Below are positions 1 to 6,326 of a stretch of DNA of 24,634 nt, one piece after another; within the stretch, counting starts at the first letter, position 1; each line of letters begins with the position of its first letter. The DNA is taken from the IMG/VR virus record IMGVR_UViG_3300044957_000184, positions 1-24,634 of that record. One strand, given 5' to 3'. The notes below the pieces were generated by a model. It searched no databases. It saw nothing but the letters and a program-made list of their open reading frames with translations, and had not been told where the DNA came from. This stretch comes from a virus. Position numbers and translations under genes: made by a program.

Positions 1-1
1 C

Positions 2-88
2 GACATGGTGGATCTCATGACCATCCTCGGCGGCATCCTCGGCCTCGGCGGCTTCCGGACCTATGAGCGTGTGAAGGGGAAGGCATGA
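2..88 (+). CDS. C-terminal end of a putative phage holin (partial)
   Basis: An open frame enters from the left edge and ends at TGA 86-88, overlapping the next start as ATGA. The visible 28 residues hold a Gly/Leu/Ile-rich hydrophobic stretch (TILGGILGLGGF) followed by RTYERVKGKA. A last membrane helix ending in an R-T-(Y/F/L)-E-K/R-(V/I)-K-G tail is what I associate with small three-helix phage holins (Holin_3TMs type). That makes a holin the best guess, but only the tail is visible, so topology and length cannot be checked. The frame has no stop between base 2 and 88. It may equally be another small membrane protein of the same operon. Confidence 0.5.
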   Translation, partial: DMVDLMTILGGILGLGGFRTYERVKGKA

Positions 89-291
89 CCCGCATCGAAA
101 TCGTCAACCAAGTGTGGCTCCCGGCCTACCTGCACGCCCTAGGCCGGGGGCACGACACCATCCGTGCCCGTGACATTGCCCGCACGGCGGTGGCGGACTA
201 CTACGAAGAGACCCGCAGGGCCGAGCAGGCTGAGAGGCAGCTCGCCCAACAACCGCCGAAGAGGCCAACCATTCCGGACCACCCCGCATGA
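85..291 (+). CDS. hypothetical protein, 68 aa
   Basis: It starts at ATG 85, overlapping the upstream stop, and ends at TGA 289-291, overlapping the next ATG (288). The purine run gtgaaggggaagg just upstream can act as a ribosome-binding site. The protein is soluble-looking: residues 1-45 read like an alpha-helical domain with alternating hydrophobic and charged residues, and the C-terminus is rich in Gln, Arg and Pro. I do not recognise a family. The stop-start overlaps on both sides and the G/C-ending codons support a real gene translated with its neighbours. Confidence 0.65.
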   Translation: MTRIEIVNQVWLPAYLHALGRGHDTIRARDIARTAVADYYEETRRAEQAERQLAQQPPKRPTIPDHPA

Positions 292-386
292 ACTTCTCCA
301 AGCAAGTAGCTGCTGTGGCGTTGGGGATCATCCTCACCTACATCGGCTTCTCCGCAATCATCACCGTCATCGGAGCTGCCCTGTGA
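288..386 (+). CDS. tiny single-pass membrane peptide, 32 aa
   Basis: This is a short ORF from ATG 288 to TGA 384-386. It overlaps the previous stop as ATGA and shares GTGA with the next start. Translation gives a short basic head (MNFSKQ) and then about 25 hydrophobic residues (VAAVALGIILTYIGFSAI and onward), with almost nothing after the membrane segment. Its two junctions and the absence of any other frame here support expression. A peptide this small next to a holin-like C-terminus could be a lysis accessory or a small inhibitor of a membrane process. No family is recognisable, so this is a positional guess. Confidence 0.6.
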   Translation: MNFSKQVAAVALGIILTYIGFSAIITVIGAAL

Positions 387-685
387 TCACACCCCAAACG
401 AACCACCCGTCCCGAGCCGTTCGCCTGTTCGCCGTCCTGACGGCCTTGCTGCTCGTGCTGTTGCTGCTGCCGTTCGGCCTAGCCATCGCGGCCGTGGTGA
501 TGACTTTCGAGTTCTCGCTGGCTTTCTTCGTGGTCGTCTTCGAGGCAGTGGGTCAGGCCTACAAAGGCCAGTCGTTCATCCATGCGCGCACTTACACCCT
601 CTCCGAGTGGGCGGCCTTCTACGGCAATACCATGCTGAACGCCGTGATAGGTCCTACCAAGGCCGTCTGCGTCGGGCTGGACTGA
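383..685 (+). CDS. hypothetical membrane protein, 100 aa (GTG start)
   Basis: The frame is open from far upstream, but the start that fits is GTG 383, overlapping the preceding stop (GTGA), with GGAG at 371-374 eight bases upstream. Using an earlier ATG would overlap two genes completely. The product has a polar head of about 12 residues, then a long hydrophobic region (about residues 13-55) rich in Leu/Val/Ala and wide enough for two membrane passes. A polar C-terminal half with several aromatic residues follows (YTLSEWAAFYGN). No family is recognised. Clustering with the 32-aa membrane peptide and the holin-like C-terminus suggests a membrane or lysis role, but this is inference. Confidence 0.65.
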   Translation: MITPQTNHPSRAVRLFAVLTALLLVLLLLPFGLAIAAVVMTFEFSLAFFVVVFEAVGQAYKGQSFIHARTYTLSEWAAFYGNTMLNAVIGPTKAVCVGLD

Positions 686-686
686 C

Positions 687-1472
687 ATGGCGTCGCGGCG
701 GCTCGCGCTGATCGACGCCGACATCTACGCCTACACAGCAGCGGCGACCGGGCAGGAGAGCTTTCGGTGGCCTGACGCGGAGGCGCCGGTGGCCGTTCAG
801 ACCTCAGACCTGGCGGACACCATCCGAGCAGCAGAGGAGTCCGTGCTCGACGCAGCCGCCAAGGTGAAGGCCAGCCGCACCATCGTGTGCCTCTCGTGCC
901 CCTCGGCCGAAGGGTTCCGGGTGCGGCTCCTGCCAACGTACAAGGCCGGCCGCGTGCCGAAGCCTCTGCAGCTCGCGGCGGTGAAGGACCACTACCGGTC
1001 CCGCTTCGAGTGCATGGAGCGGCCGCTGCTGGAGGCGGACGACCTGCTCGGCCTGCTCGCCACCTCGGCCCCCGAGCGCGGGTGGGAGACGGTGCTGGTG
1101 TCCGGCGACAAGGACCTGCGCCAGATTCCCGGCAACTTCTACGACCCGATCCGGGGGATTCTCGGGCGGGTGGATGAGGAGGCCGGGCTGCGCCTGCACG
1201 CCCTGCAGACCCTCACGGGCGACCCGGTGGACAACTACTCCGGCTGCCCCGGCATCGGCCCGGTGAAGGCGGCGAAGCTGCTCACCACACCGGACGGTGC
1301 GTGGTACCCACCGAATGCGTGGTGGCCGCTGGTGGTGTCGGCATACGAAGCGAAGGGCCTGACGGAGGACGATGCGCTCGTGCAGGCGCGCGTGGCGTTC
1401 ATCCTCCGGAAGGGCTACTACAACGACCAGACAGGAGAAGTGAAGCTATGGCAACCCCCATCGGAGAACTGA
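687..1472 (+). CDS. 5'-3' exonuclease (T7 gp6 / FEN-like)
   Basis: A 261-aa protein of the flap-endonuclease/5'-3' exonuclease superfamily, corresponding to T7 gene 6 exonuclease (about 300 aa). That enzyme degrades host DNA and removes primers in T7-like phages. The metal-binding acidic residues are visible in the family order: D10 and D12 near the N-terminus (LALIDADI), E116-x-D118-D119 (LLEADDLLG) and D141-x-D143 (SGDKDL). A helix-three-turn-helix DNA-binding loop follows around residues 186-198 (GCPGIGPVKAAKL). A lysine-containing arch segment (YKAGR) lies between the first two acidic groups. The start ATG 687 is one base after the upstream stop. The 3' end overlaps the DUF3310 gene by 25 nt, consistent with one operon. 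Confidence 0.93.
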   Translation: MASRRLALIDADIYAYTAAATGQESFRWPDAEAPVAVQTSDLADTIRAAEESVLDAAAKVKASRTIVCLSCPSAEGFRVRLLPTYKAGRVPKPLQLAAVKDHYRSRFECMERPLLEADDLLGLLATSAPERGWETVLVSGDKDLRQIPGNFYDPIRGILGRVDEEAGLRLHALQTLTGDPVDNYSGCPGIGPVKAAKLLTTPDGAWYPPNAWWPLVVSAYEAKGLTEDDALVQARVAFILRKGYYNDQTGEVKLWQPPSEN

Positions 1473-1762
1473 GGGCGAAGTGCTTGGACTCGTGCAATGA
1501 CTACGGCTGTGTCCGCACGAGTAACTGTTCGAAGTACCCCGAAACCCCGCCGCCCACGGCCACCCAAGTCGGCGGAGACCACTACCGCAAGAACGCCATC
1601 CAACCCATCGACTACATCCGCCAGAACAATCTCGGGTACTGCGAGGGCAACGTGGTGAAGTACATCACTCGGTGGCGCGACAAGGGATGGATCGACGACC
1701 TGCGCAAGGCCAAGCACTACATCGACTTCCTGATCGAGGAGGCGCAAGGCGATGCCCGGTAA
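1448..1762 (+). CDS. DUF3310 family protein with N-terminal Cys cluster
   Basis: A 104-aa protein. Its C-terminal two-thirds is a clear DUF3310 domain: VGGDHY at residues 41-46, then a QPIDYI segment, CEGNVVKYITRW beginning at C65, and a final KAKHYIDFLIEEA helix. DUF3310 proteins are common in phages and have no firmly assigned function; nucleotide-kinase labels in databases are weakly supported. Residues 8-27 carry four cysteines (C12, C16, C21, C27) after LRAKC. This resembles a diverged form of the Cys-rich LRAKCxxC...C...C-P module found in many phage proteins. The start ATG 1448 is chosen for the AGGAG around 1434-1438. An earlier in-frame ATG would lie deep inside the exonuclease gene. 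Confidence 0.88.
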   Translation: MATPIGELRAKCLDSCNDYGCVRTSNCSKYPETPPPTATQVGGDHYRKNAIQPIDYIRQNNLGYCEGNVVKYITRWRDKGWIDDLRKAKHYIDFLIEEAQGDAR

Positions 1763-1934
1763 CGCACCCGAGCTGCACAAGGACGACGACGGGACGTGGA
1801 CGGTGCGGCTGGACGAGGCCTCGCAAGCCGCCTTCGTCCGCTGGCTGTGCCTGACCTACGCTGTGCCCGAGAAGGCCGCTGCGGCATTGAAGGGGGCGCG
1901 GGGCCTAATTGTGCGTCCAGCTTCCAAGGCCTAA
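1752..1934 (+). CDS. hypothetical protein, 60 aa
   Basis: ATG 1752 lies inside the last codons of the DUF3310 gene (11-nt overlap) and the frame ends at TAA 1932-1934, just before the tRNA-like gene. The protein is small and soluble: an acidic head (HKDDDGTWTVRLDE) with a beta-hairpin look, then helices (SQAAFVRWLCLTY, PEKAAAALKGA). No family is recognised. The tight overlap and the codon bias matching its neighbours argue that it is translated. It is the last gene of the upstream non-structural cluster. Confidence 0.6.
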   Translation: MPGNAPELHKDDDGTWTVRLDEASQAAFVRWLCLTYAVPEKAAAALKGARGLIVRPASKA

Positions 1935-1951
1935 GAAGTTCTTCTGGACCC

Positions 1952-2020
1952 GTGGTGATCGTCTAACGTAAGGACCCCGGAGATAGTCCGGAAATGGGAG
2001 TTCGAGTCTCCCTCACCACT
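1952..2020 (+). tRNA. tRNA-like gene with a 5-nt anticodon loop
   Basis: The acceptor stem is a perfect 7-bp helix: GTGGTGA (1952-1958) with TCACCAC (2013-2019). The T arm is canonical: GGGAG (1996-2000), loop TTCGAGT, CTCCC (2008-2012). The D arm has GTCT (1961-1964) against GGAC (1972-1975) with one T-G wobble, but its loop carries G-T where tRNAs have the invariant GG. The anticodon arm is abnormal: CCGGA (1977-1981) pairs with TCCGG (1987-1991), leaving only GATAG as a 5-nt loop, two short of normal. Forcing a 7-nt loop leaves four pairs and puts G rather than U at position 33. The variable region is AAAT. Position 73 is T, followed by CCT, not CCA. Overall a tRNA-like fold is certain; amino-acid identity cannot be assigned. 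Confidence 0.75.
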
Positions 2021-2039
2021 CCTCCCTGCGGAGCACGCA

Positions 2040-2264
2040 ATGACAAGCGAAGAAGCACAGAGACTTCTCCACACCCACCTCGACTCTCGGGTGGTGGAAG
2101 CTCTGGAGGTACTCATCCCCAACCGTCTTCCGGGTGACCTGTCCTTCGGTGAGAGAGACATCAGCTCTCGCATCGGTGAACAGCGGGTCATCTCCCTCCT
2201 GCGCGGCGTCGTAGCCCGCAGGGAGCAGAAGGCGCGTGACGCCAACCCATCAACCACCAAGTGA
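2040..2264 (+). CDS. hypothetical protein, 74 aa
   Basis: It starts at ATG 2040 with GGAG at 2030-2033 six bases upstream, 19 nt after the tRNA-like gene. The product is predicted alpha-helical and soluble. It is highly charged, with an SFGERDISSRIGEQR segment in the middle and a basic tail (RREQKARDA). No family is recognised. It is the first of two small genes preceding the portal, where T7-like phages often carry small unknowns or minor virion components. Confidence that it is a gene is good because of the start signal and spacing; the function is unknown. Confidence 0.7.
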   Translation: MTSEEAQRLLHTHLDSRVVEALEVLIPNRLPGDLSFGERDISSRIGEQRVISLLRGVVARREQKARDANPSTTK

Positions 2265-2269
2265 CCTCC

Positions 2270-2515
2270 ATGTGTACCAAGTCCGTCTTCCGCTCCATCG
2301 GGCGCGTATTCGGGGTGGGTGGCAAGGGGCCGAACGCCCCCGAACCTACCGCTCTCCCCCGCCGCGCCGAAGCCCCCGCGCAGTCCCTCGCCAATCCCGA
2401 AGAGTACGGGATGAGCCGCGAGGAGATGAAGAGGCGCAACCGCTTCAAGCTCCGCCTCGACCAAGACTTCTCCGCCGCACCTGGCGGAACCGCACCCCCA
2501 ACTCTGGGGATGTAA
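2270..2515 (+). CDS. hypothetical protein, 81 aa; possible minor virion protein
   Basis: ATG 2270 gives MCTKSVFRSIGRVFG, a basic amphipathic head. A GTG at 2261, overlapping the previous stop, would add three residues; neither start has a strong ribosome-binding site, so the choice is uncertain. The middle is Pro/Ala-rich, a charged helix follows (SREEMKRRNRFKLRLD), and the tail is GGTAPPTLGM. The composition and its place immediately before the portal recall the small T7 gp6.7/gp7.3-type virion or tail-assembly proteins. No diagnostic motif is present, so that is a positional suggestion. It ends three bases before the portal start. Confidence 0.65.
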   Translation: MCTKSVFRSIGRVFGVGGKGPNAPEPTALPRRAEAPAQSLANPEEYGMSREEMKRRNRFKLRLDQDFSAAPGGTAPPTLGM

Positions 2516-2518
2516 CGC

Positions 2519-4069
2519 ATGAGCGCCCCCTCCGCAACGGAGGGGACTGCGAAGGCTCGCTACGCCCAGCTCGACCACGACCGCCTGCCGTACCTCCGGC
2601 GGGCGCGTGCGGCGGCGGCCCTCACCATCCCCTCGCTCATCGTTCCGGACGGTCACACCCCGACCTCCGAGCTACCCACCCCCTATCAGTCCTTCGGTGC
2701 CCGTGGCGTCAACAACCTCGCGGCCCGCATCGCCCTCACGCTGTTCCCTCCGGGCACCCCATTCCACAAGCTGACCCTTTCCGAGGAAGTGCGCGAGCAG
2801 GCCGGCGCGTCCGAAGGCGAAGTGTCCGCCGGTCTTGCCCGTGCGGAGCGCATCACCGTCGCCGACCTCGAAGCCTCCGCCTACCGTGGCGTGATGGTCG
2901 AGGCACTCAAGCACCTGCTCGTCGCCGGCCAGTTCGGCATGTTCTGGCCGTCGTCTGGTCGCCCCCGCCTGTTCCCCCTCACCCATTATGTCCTCCTGCG
3001 CAGCCCCTCGGGGCGCCTGCTGGAGGCCATCGTGCAGGAGAAGCTGGCGTGGGCAGAGCTGGAGGATGACGTGGTCGACCAACTGGTCGCCAACGGAGTC
3101 CCGCAGGCGGCCGAGTGTCGCGGCAAGGTAGACAAGACCGTCGACGTCTACACCCACATTCGCTGGACCGGTAAGCGTGTGATCTGGCACCAAGAGGTTG
3201 AGGGTGTCGTCATCGAAGGGTCCGTGGGCAACAAGCCCGCCGACCGTTCCCCGTGGATGTTCCCGCGCCTCATGGAGGAGGCGGGCAGCTCCTACAGCCG
3301 GGGCTACGTTGAGGACTACATCGGCGACCTCAAGTCTCTGGAGGCCCTGCGCGAGTCCATCGTCAACGGCGCCCTAGCGGCTTCGTGGATGCTGCTGCTG
3401 CTCAATCCGGGCAGCACGCTTACCATCGACGACATCCGCACCGCTGCCTCTGGCTCCGTGCTCTACGGGACCAAGGACGACCTCACGGCCGCCCAGCTCG
3501 ACAAGATTCCCGACCTCGCGTTCGTGGAGTCCGTGGCCCTCAAGATCGAAGAAGCCCTAGCTCACGCCTTCCTGCTCAACAGCGCCATCCAGCGCAACGG
3601 TGAGCGGGTGACGGCCGAGGAGATTCGGTACATGGCTGACGAGCTGGAGACCCAGCTTGGCGGGCTGTACTCGACCCTAGCCTACGACCTGCAGATTCCG
3701 GTCGTTCAGGCGAGCATGGGCCGTCTGGAGGCTGCGGGCCGACTGCCGAAGCTGCCGTCCGACCTCGCTGCCCCCACCATCGTCACGGGTGCCGAGGCTC
3801 TCGGACGAGGCAACGACATTACCCGCCTGCGCACCTTCGCGTCCTTGGTCCAAGAGACCTACGGTCCCGAAGTCCTTGTGCAGAGCACCAACCCCTCCGA
3901 GTTCATGTCGCGCCTTGCGGCTGGCCTCAACATCGTCGCGGACGGTCTCGTGAAGACCCAAGACGAGGTGGAAGAGGAACAAGACGCCGCTGCTGGTGCC
4001 GCCATGTTGGGCGCTGCAGCGGAGCAATCCATCACAGCCGGTGGTGCCCAAGCGGCCCCGCCGGCATAA
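2519..4069 (+). CDS. portal protein / head-tail connector (T7 gp8-like)
   Basis: A 516-aa protein close to the T7 gp8 length (536 aa). The portal forms the dodecameric ring at the head vertex through which DNA is packaged and ejected. The family signature near the N-terminus is present at residues 60-77 (GARGVNNLAARIALTLFP), corresponding to the GARGLNHLAS..LFP segment of T7 gp8. Later features include the SYSRGYVEDYIGDLKSLEAL region and the RNGERVTAEEIRYMADELE helix, both typical of the C-terminal stem and wing of T7-like portals. The Ala/Gly-rich tail is low complexity. The start ATG 2519 has GGGGAT a few bases upstream. It is followed by a small unknown, the scaffold and the capsid, the standard T7 order. 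Confidence 0.95.
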   Translation: MSAPSATEGTAKARYAQLDHDRLPYLRRARAAAALTIPSLIVPDGHTPTSELPTPYQSFGARGVNNLAARIALTLFPPGTPFHKLTLSEEVREQAGASEGEVSAGLARAERITVADLEASAYRGVMVEALKHLLVAGQFGMFWPSSGRPRLFPLTHYVLLRSPSGRLLEAIVQEKLAWAELEDDVVDQLVANGVPQAAECRGKVDKTVDVYTHIRWTGKRVIWHQEVEGVVIEGSVGNKPADRSPWMFPRLMEEAGSSYSRGYVEDYIGDLKSLEALRESIVNGALAASWMLLLLNPGSTLTIDDIRTAASGSVLYGTKDDLTAAQLDKIPDLAFVESVALKIEEALAHAFLLNSAIQRNGERVTAEEIRYMADELETQLGGLYSTLAYDLQIPVVQASMGRLEAAGRLPKLPSDLAAPTIVTGAEALGRGNDITRLRTFASLVQETYGPEVLVQSTNPSEFMSRLAAGLNIVADGLVKTQDEVEEEQDAAAGAAMLGAAAEQSITAGGAQAAPPA

Positions 4070-4081
4070 CGGAGATTCCCA

Positions 4082-4327
4082 GTGGTAAAGAAGACCGACC
4101 CGCAGTTCAGCACCGAGGATGCCGCCATTCCGGTTGCGTCCGACAAGCCGGCGCCCGCCATCCCCACGATGGGTGCGCTGGAAGACCGTCCGCCCAGCCA
4201 GAACGACCCCGAAGGCGCCCCGCCGGTTCCCCCGGTGGAGGACCCCTCCGCCCTTCCGCCCTACCCCGGCAACGCCGCGCAGGGCACCTTCGTGATGGCT
4301 GACGGCACCATTGTCCGCAACTGCTGA
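4082..4327 (+). CDS. hypothetical Pro-rich protein, 81 aa (GTG start)
   Basis: It starts at GTG 4082 with GGAG at 4071-4074, seven bases upstream, and ends two bases before the scaffold start. It is about one-fifth proline, with acidic and Ala-rich stretches and a short ordered-looking end (GTFVMADGTIVRNC) that closes on a cysteine. It looks largely disordered. It lies between portal and scaffold genes and is probably made with them, perhaps as an assembly factor or minor head component. No family is recognised. The clean ribosome-binding site and tight spacing support it as a real gene. Confidence 0.7.
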   Translation: MVKKTDPQFSTEDAAIPVASDKPAPAIPTMGALEDRPPSQNDPEGAPPVPPVEDPSALPPYPGNAAQGTFVMADGTIVRNC

Positions 4328-4329
4328 CC

Positions 4330-5100
4330 ATGAGCGATCCCACTCAGCAGCAGGCCACTGCCCCCGGCACGCCCGAGCACGACGCCGCAATGGTGGCAAA
4401 GTTCGTGGCCGCCGGGGGCCAGGCCCCGGACCAGCTGGCCCCGGCTTCCGTGCAGCAATCCACGCCGACCCCCGGCCTCCCCGACAAGTTCAAATCCGTC
4501 GAGGAGCTGGCCAAGGCCTACGCGGAGCTGGAGGCCAAGCTGGGCAAGAAGGACGACCCCGCCAGGCCTGAGCCGAAGGCCGAGGACGGCAAGCAGCCCC
4601 CGCCCACCGTGGACGTGGACAAGCTGTCCGACGAGGTGGCCGAGAACGGCAAGCTGTCCGAGGAGTCCATGAAGGCCCTGCAGGCCAAGGGCTACTCGCA
4701 GGCCGAGATCGACGCCTTCGTGGCCGGGCAGGTCGCGCTCGCCGAGCAGACCGTGCAGGACCTGTACGCTCTTGCTGGCGGCGAGGACAACTTCAAGGCC
4801 GTGCAGCAGTGGGCCGCCGCGTCCATGTCCGAGGCCGAGAAGGAGGTGTACCACTCTGCGCTGGAGAAGGACGAGGTGAGCGCCAAGCTGGCGATCCAGA
4901 ACCTCGTGCTTCGCTACCAGCAGGAGAACGGCGCCCTCCCGGCCCGCACCATCTCAGGCAGCCGGACCTCCACTGGCGGCGCGGTCGCCCCCTTCGCCTC
5001 CATCGCGGAGCAGAGTGCTGCCATCCGGGACCCCAGGTACGGAAAGGACCCCGCCTACCGCAAGCAGGTCGAGGCGCGGATCATGGCCAGCACCCTGTAG
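4330..5100 (+). CDS. capsid assembly scaffolding protein (T7 gp9-like)
   Basis: A 256-aa, highly charged protein. Its disordered Gln/Pro/Ala-rich head (residues 1-50) leads into KFKSVEELAKAYAELEAKLG, a motif seen in phage scaffolds, then a Pro/Lys/Asp-rich linker and a helical middle. The C-terminal 40 residues (AAIRDPRYGKDPAYRKQVEARI) match the conserved tail of T7-like capsid assembly proteins, which binds the coat protein. T7 gp9 is about 307 aa, so this is somewhat short. The location immediately before the capsid gene is as expected. The protein would act inside the procapsid and leave before or during DNA packaging. Confidence 0.9.
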   Translation: MSDPTQQQATAPGTPEHDAAMVAKFVAAGGQAPDQLAPASVQQSTPTPGLPDKFKSVEELAKAYAELEAKLGKKDDPARPEPKAEDGKQPPPTVDVDKLSDEVAENGKLSEESMKALQAKGYSQAEIDAFVAGQVALAEQTVQDLYALAGGEDNFKAVQQWAAASMSEAEKEVYHSALEKDEVSAKLAIQNLVLRYQQENGALPARTISGSRTSTGGAVAPFASIAEQSAAIRDPRYGKDPAYRKQVEARIMASTL

Positions 5101-5114
5101 CACAGAACGTCCCC

Positions 5115-5284
5115 GGCCCGTTGCAAGCCGGGCCTCCGAAATTGCAACCCGAGGGCAACCTCGGTGATCCGGGCGCCAACATGCGCGTGCGAGGCCTCCC
5201 TCGCCGGATCACCAAGGTGCCTTTGCGCACCCCGTAGCACTCCCTCCTTCTACGCGTGACACCCGTCACGGCCCGCTGCGGCGG
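5115..5284 (+). ncRNA. densely structured leader RNA of the capsid gene, with a three-way junction
   Basis: The 256-nt gap between scaffold and capsid holds no credible gene but a chain of hairpins. H1 is GGCCCG 5115-5120 with CGGGCC 5129-5134. H2 is CCGAGG 5149-5154 with CCTCGG 5159-5164, closing a GCAA tetraloop. H3 is a perfect 10-bp outer helix 5163-5172/5204-5213 that encloses two further hairpins, GCGC 5173-5176/5183-5186 and CGAGG 5190-5194/CCTCG 5199-5203, with only GTG unpaired: a compact three-way junction. H4 is GGTGC 5216-5220/GCACC 5227-5231. H5 is CGTGAC 5255-5260/GTCACG 5265-5270, and H6 is CCGC 5273-5276/GCGG 5281-5284. H2 and H3 share two bases. In T7 this gap holds the phi10 promoter and gene 10 leader. 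I infer a regulatory or stabilising leader, or processing signals. Confidence 0.6.
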
Positions 5285-5356
5285 ACAACCCTGAACGTAG
5301 ACCCGCGTGTGTGATGGCGAGGCTCCCTCCCTTCATTCACTCAAAGGCAGATCGCA

Positions 5357-6283
5357 ATGCCCAACGCAACCGTACTCAACTTCGGCCAGGTCAACTTGTC
5401 CGGCGCCACCGATGCCTTGTTCCTCAAGGTCTACGGCGGCGAGGTGATGGCCGCCTTCGAAGAGGCCAACCGCTTCATGGACCGCACGATGGTCCGCAAC
5501 ATCAACTCCGGTCGTTCCGCCGCGTTCCCCGCGACTTGGAAGCTGACCGCTGCCTACCACACGGCTGGTAACGAAATCCTCGGCCAGACCTCCGCGACGA
5601 ACGAGCGCGTCATCCTCATCGACGACCTGCTCGTGTCCTCGGCGTTCCTCGCTCGCATCGACGAGGCGAAGACCCACTACGAGGTTCGCTCGATCTACTC
5701 GAAGGAGTCGGGCCGCGCGCTCGCGTATGCCATGGACCGGAACCTGGCTCAGGTTCTCATCAACGCGGCCCGCTCGGCTGCGACCGTCACCGGCGGCTTC
5801 GGTGGTGGCCAGCTCACGAACGCGAACTTCCCGACCGATGGCGCCACTCTCGCCGCTGGCATCTTCAACGGTGCCCAGATTCTGGACGAGAAGGACATCC
5901 CGACGGATGACCGCTACGCCATGCTGCGCCCCGCGCAGTACTACCTGCTCGTGCAGACCACCAACGTCATCAACCGTGATTGGGGTGGCTCGGGCGTCTA
6001 CGCGGACGGCAAGGTGCTGAAGGTCGCCGGTGTGTCCATCGACAAGTCGAACCACATCCCGAGCACCAACATCGCCACGGGTCCCACCGCCTACCAAGGC
6101 AACTTCACGCCCACGACCGGCATCGTGTTCCACAAGTCGGCCGCCGGCACCGTGAAGCTGCTGGACCTCAAGGTGGAGATGGAGTACGAAATCCGCCGGC
6201 AGGGCACGCTGATCGTGGCGTCCTACGCTGCGGGTCACGGCATCCTGCGCCCCGAGTCCTCGGTGGAGCTGCGCGCCTCCTAA
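5357..6283 (+). CDS. major capsid protein (T7 gp10-like)
   Basis: A 308-aa HK97-fold coat protein of the T7-like podoviruses, shorter than T7 gp10A (345 aa). Family features in order: an N-terminal arm with EEANRFMDRTM, a P-domain region including YHTAGNEILG and NERVILIDDLL, and the spine-helix motif HYEVRSIYSKESGRALA starting at H107, which parallels HYDVRSEYTSQLGESLA of T7. The C-terminal end has VEMEYEIRRQGTLIVASYAAGHG. The start ATG 5357 has a weak AAAGG upstream. It follows the structured leader and is followed by a strong hairpin. I saw no convincing slippery site near the stop, so a T7-style 10B extension is not supported. Confidence 0.93.
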   Translation: MPNATVLNFGQVNLSGATDALFLKVYGGEVMAAFEEANRFMDRTMVRNINSGRSAAFPATWKLTAAYHTAGNEILGQTSATNERVILIDDLLVSSAFLARIDEAKTHYEVRSIYSKESGRALAYAMDRNLAQVLINAARSAATVTGGFGGGQLTNANFPTDGATLAAGIFNGAQILDEKDIPTDDRYAMLRPAQYYLLVQTTNVINRDWGGSGVYADGKVLKVAGVSIDKSNHIPSTNIATGPTAYQGNFTPTTGIVFHKSAAGTVKLLDLKVEMEYEIRRQGTLIVASYAAGHGILRPESSVELRAS

Positions 6284-6300
6284 TCGGAGACTACGCAGTA

Positions 6301-6326
6301 GGGGGAGGGGTATCCGACCCTCCCCC
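6301..6326 (+). terminator. strong hairpin after the capsid gene (terminator-like)
   Basis: GGGGGAGGG (6301-6309) pairs perfectly with CCCTCCCCC (6318-6326) around an 8-nt loop, 18 bases after the capsid stop. Its place matches the T7 late terminator T-phi. It lacks the following T run (ATTCCCC follows), so it may attenuate, protect the 3' end, or need another factor, rather than act as a classic intrinsic terminator. Confidence 0.6.

Noticed and set aside
5181-5237. 18-codon ORF within the capsid leader (ATG 5181)
   Set aside because: No ribosome-binding site, and its sequence is fully explained by the hairpin arms.
5240-5334. Repeated pyrimidine tract CTCCCTCC(C)TTC at 5240-5250 and 5323-5334
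   Set aside because: It could be an anti-ribosome-binding-site element or promoter part, but it is short and of low complexity; I could not match it to other gaps in the window.
5101-5356. T7-type phage promoter expected before the capsid gene
   Set aside because: No sequence like the T7 or SP6 promoter consensus and no repeated 20-bp motif shared with other gaps was seen by eye.
6240-6300. Possible frameshift giving a longer capsid form, as T7 gp10B
   Set aside because: No slippery heptamer near the stop, and the next frame has no meaningful extension before the hairpin.
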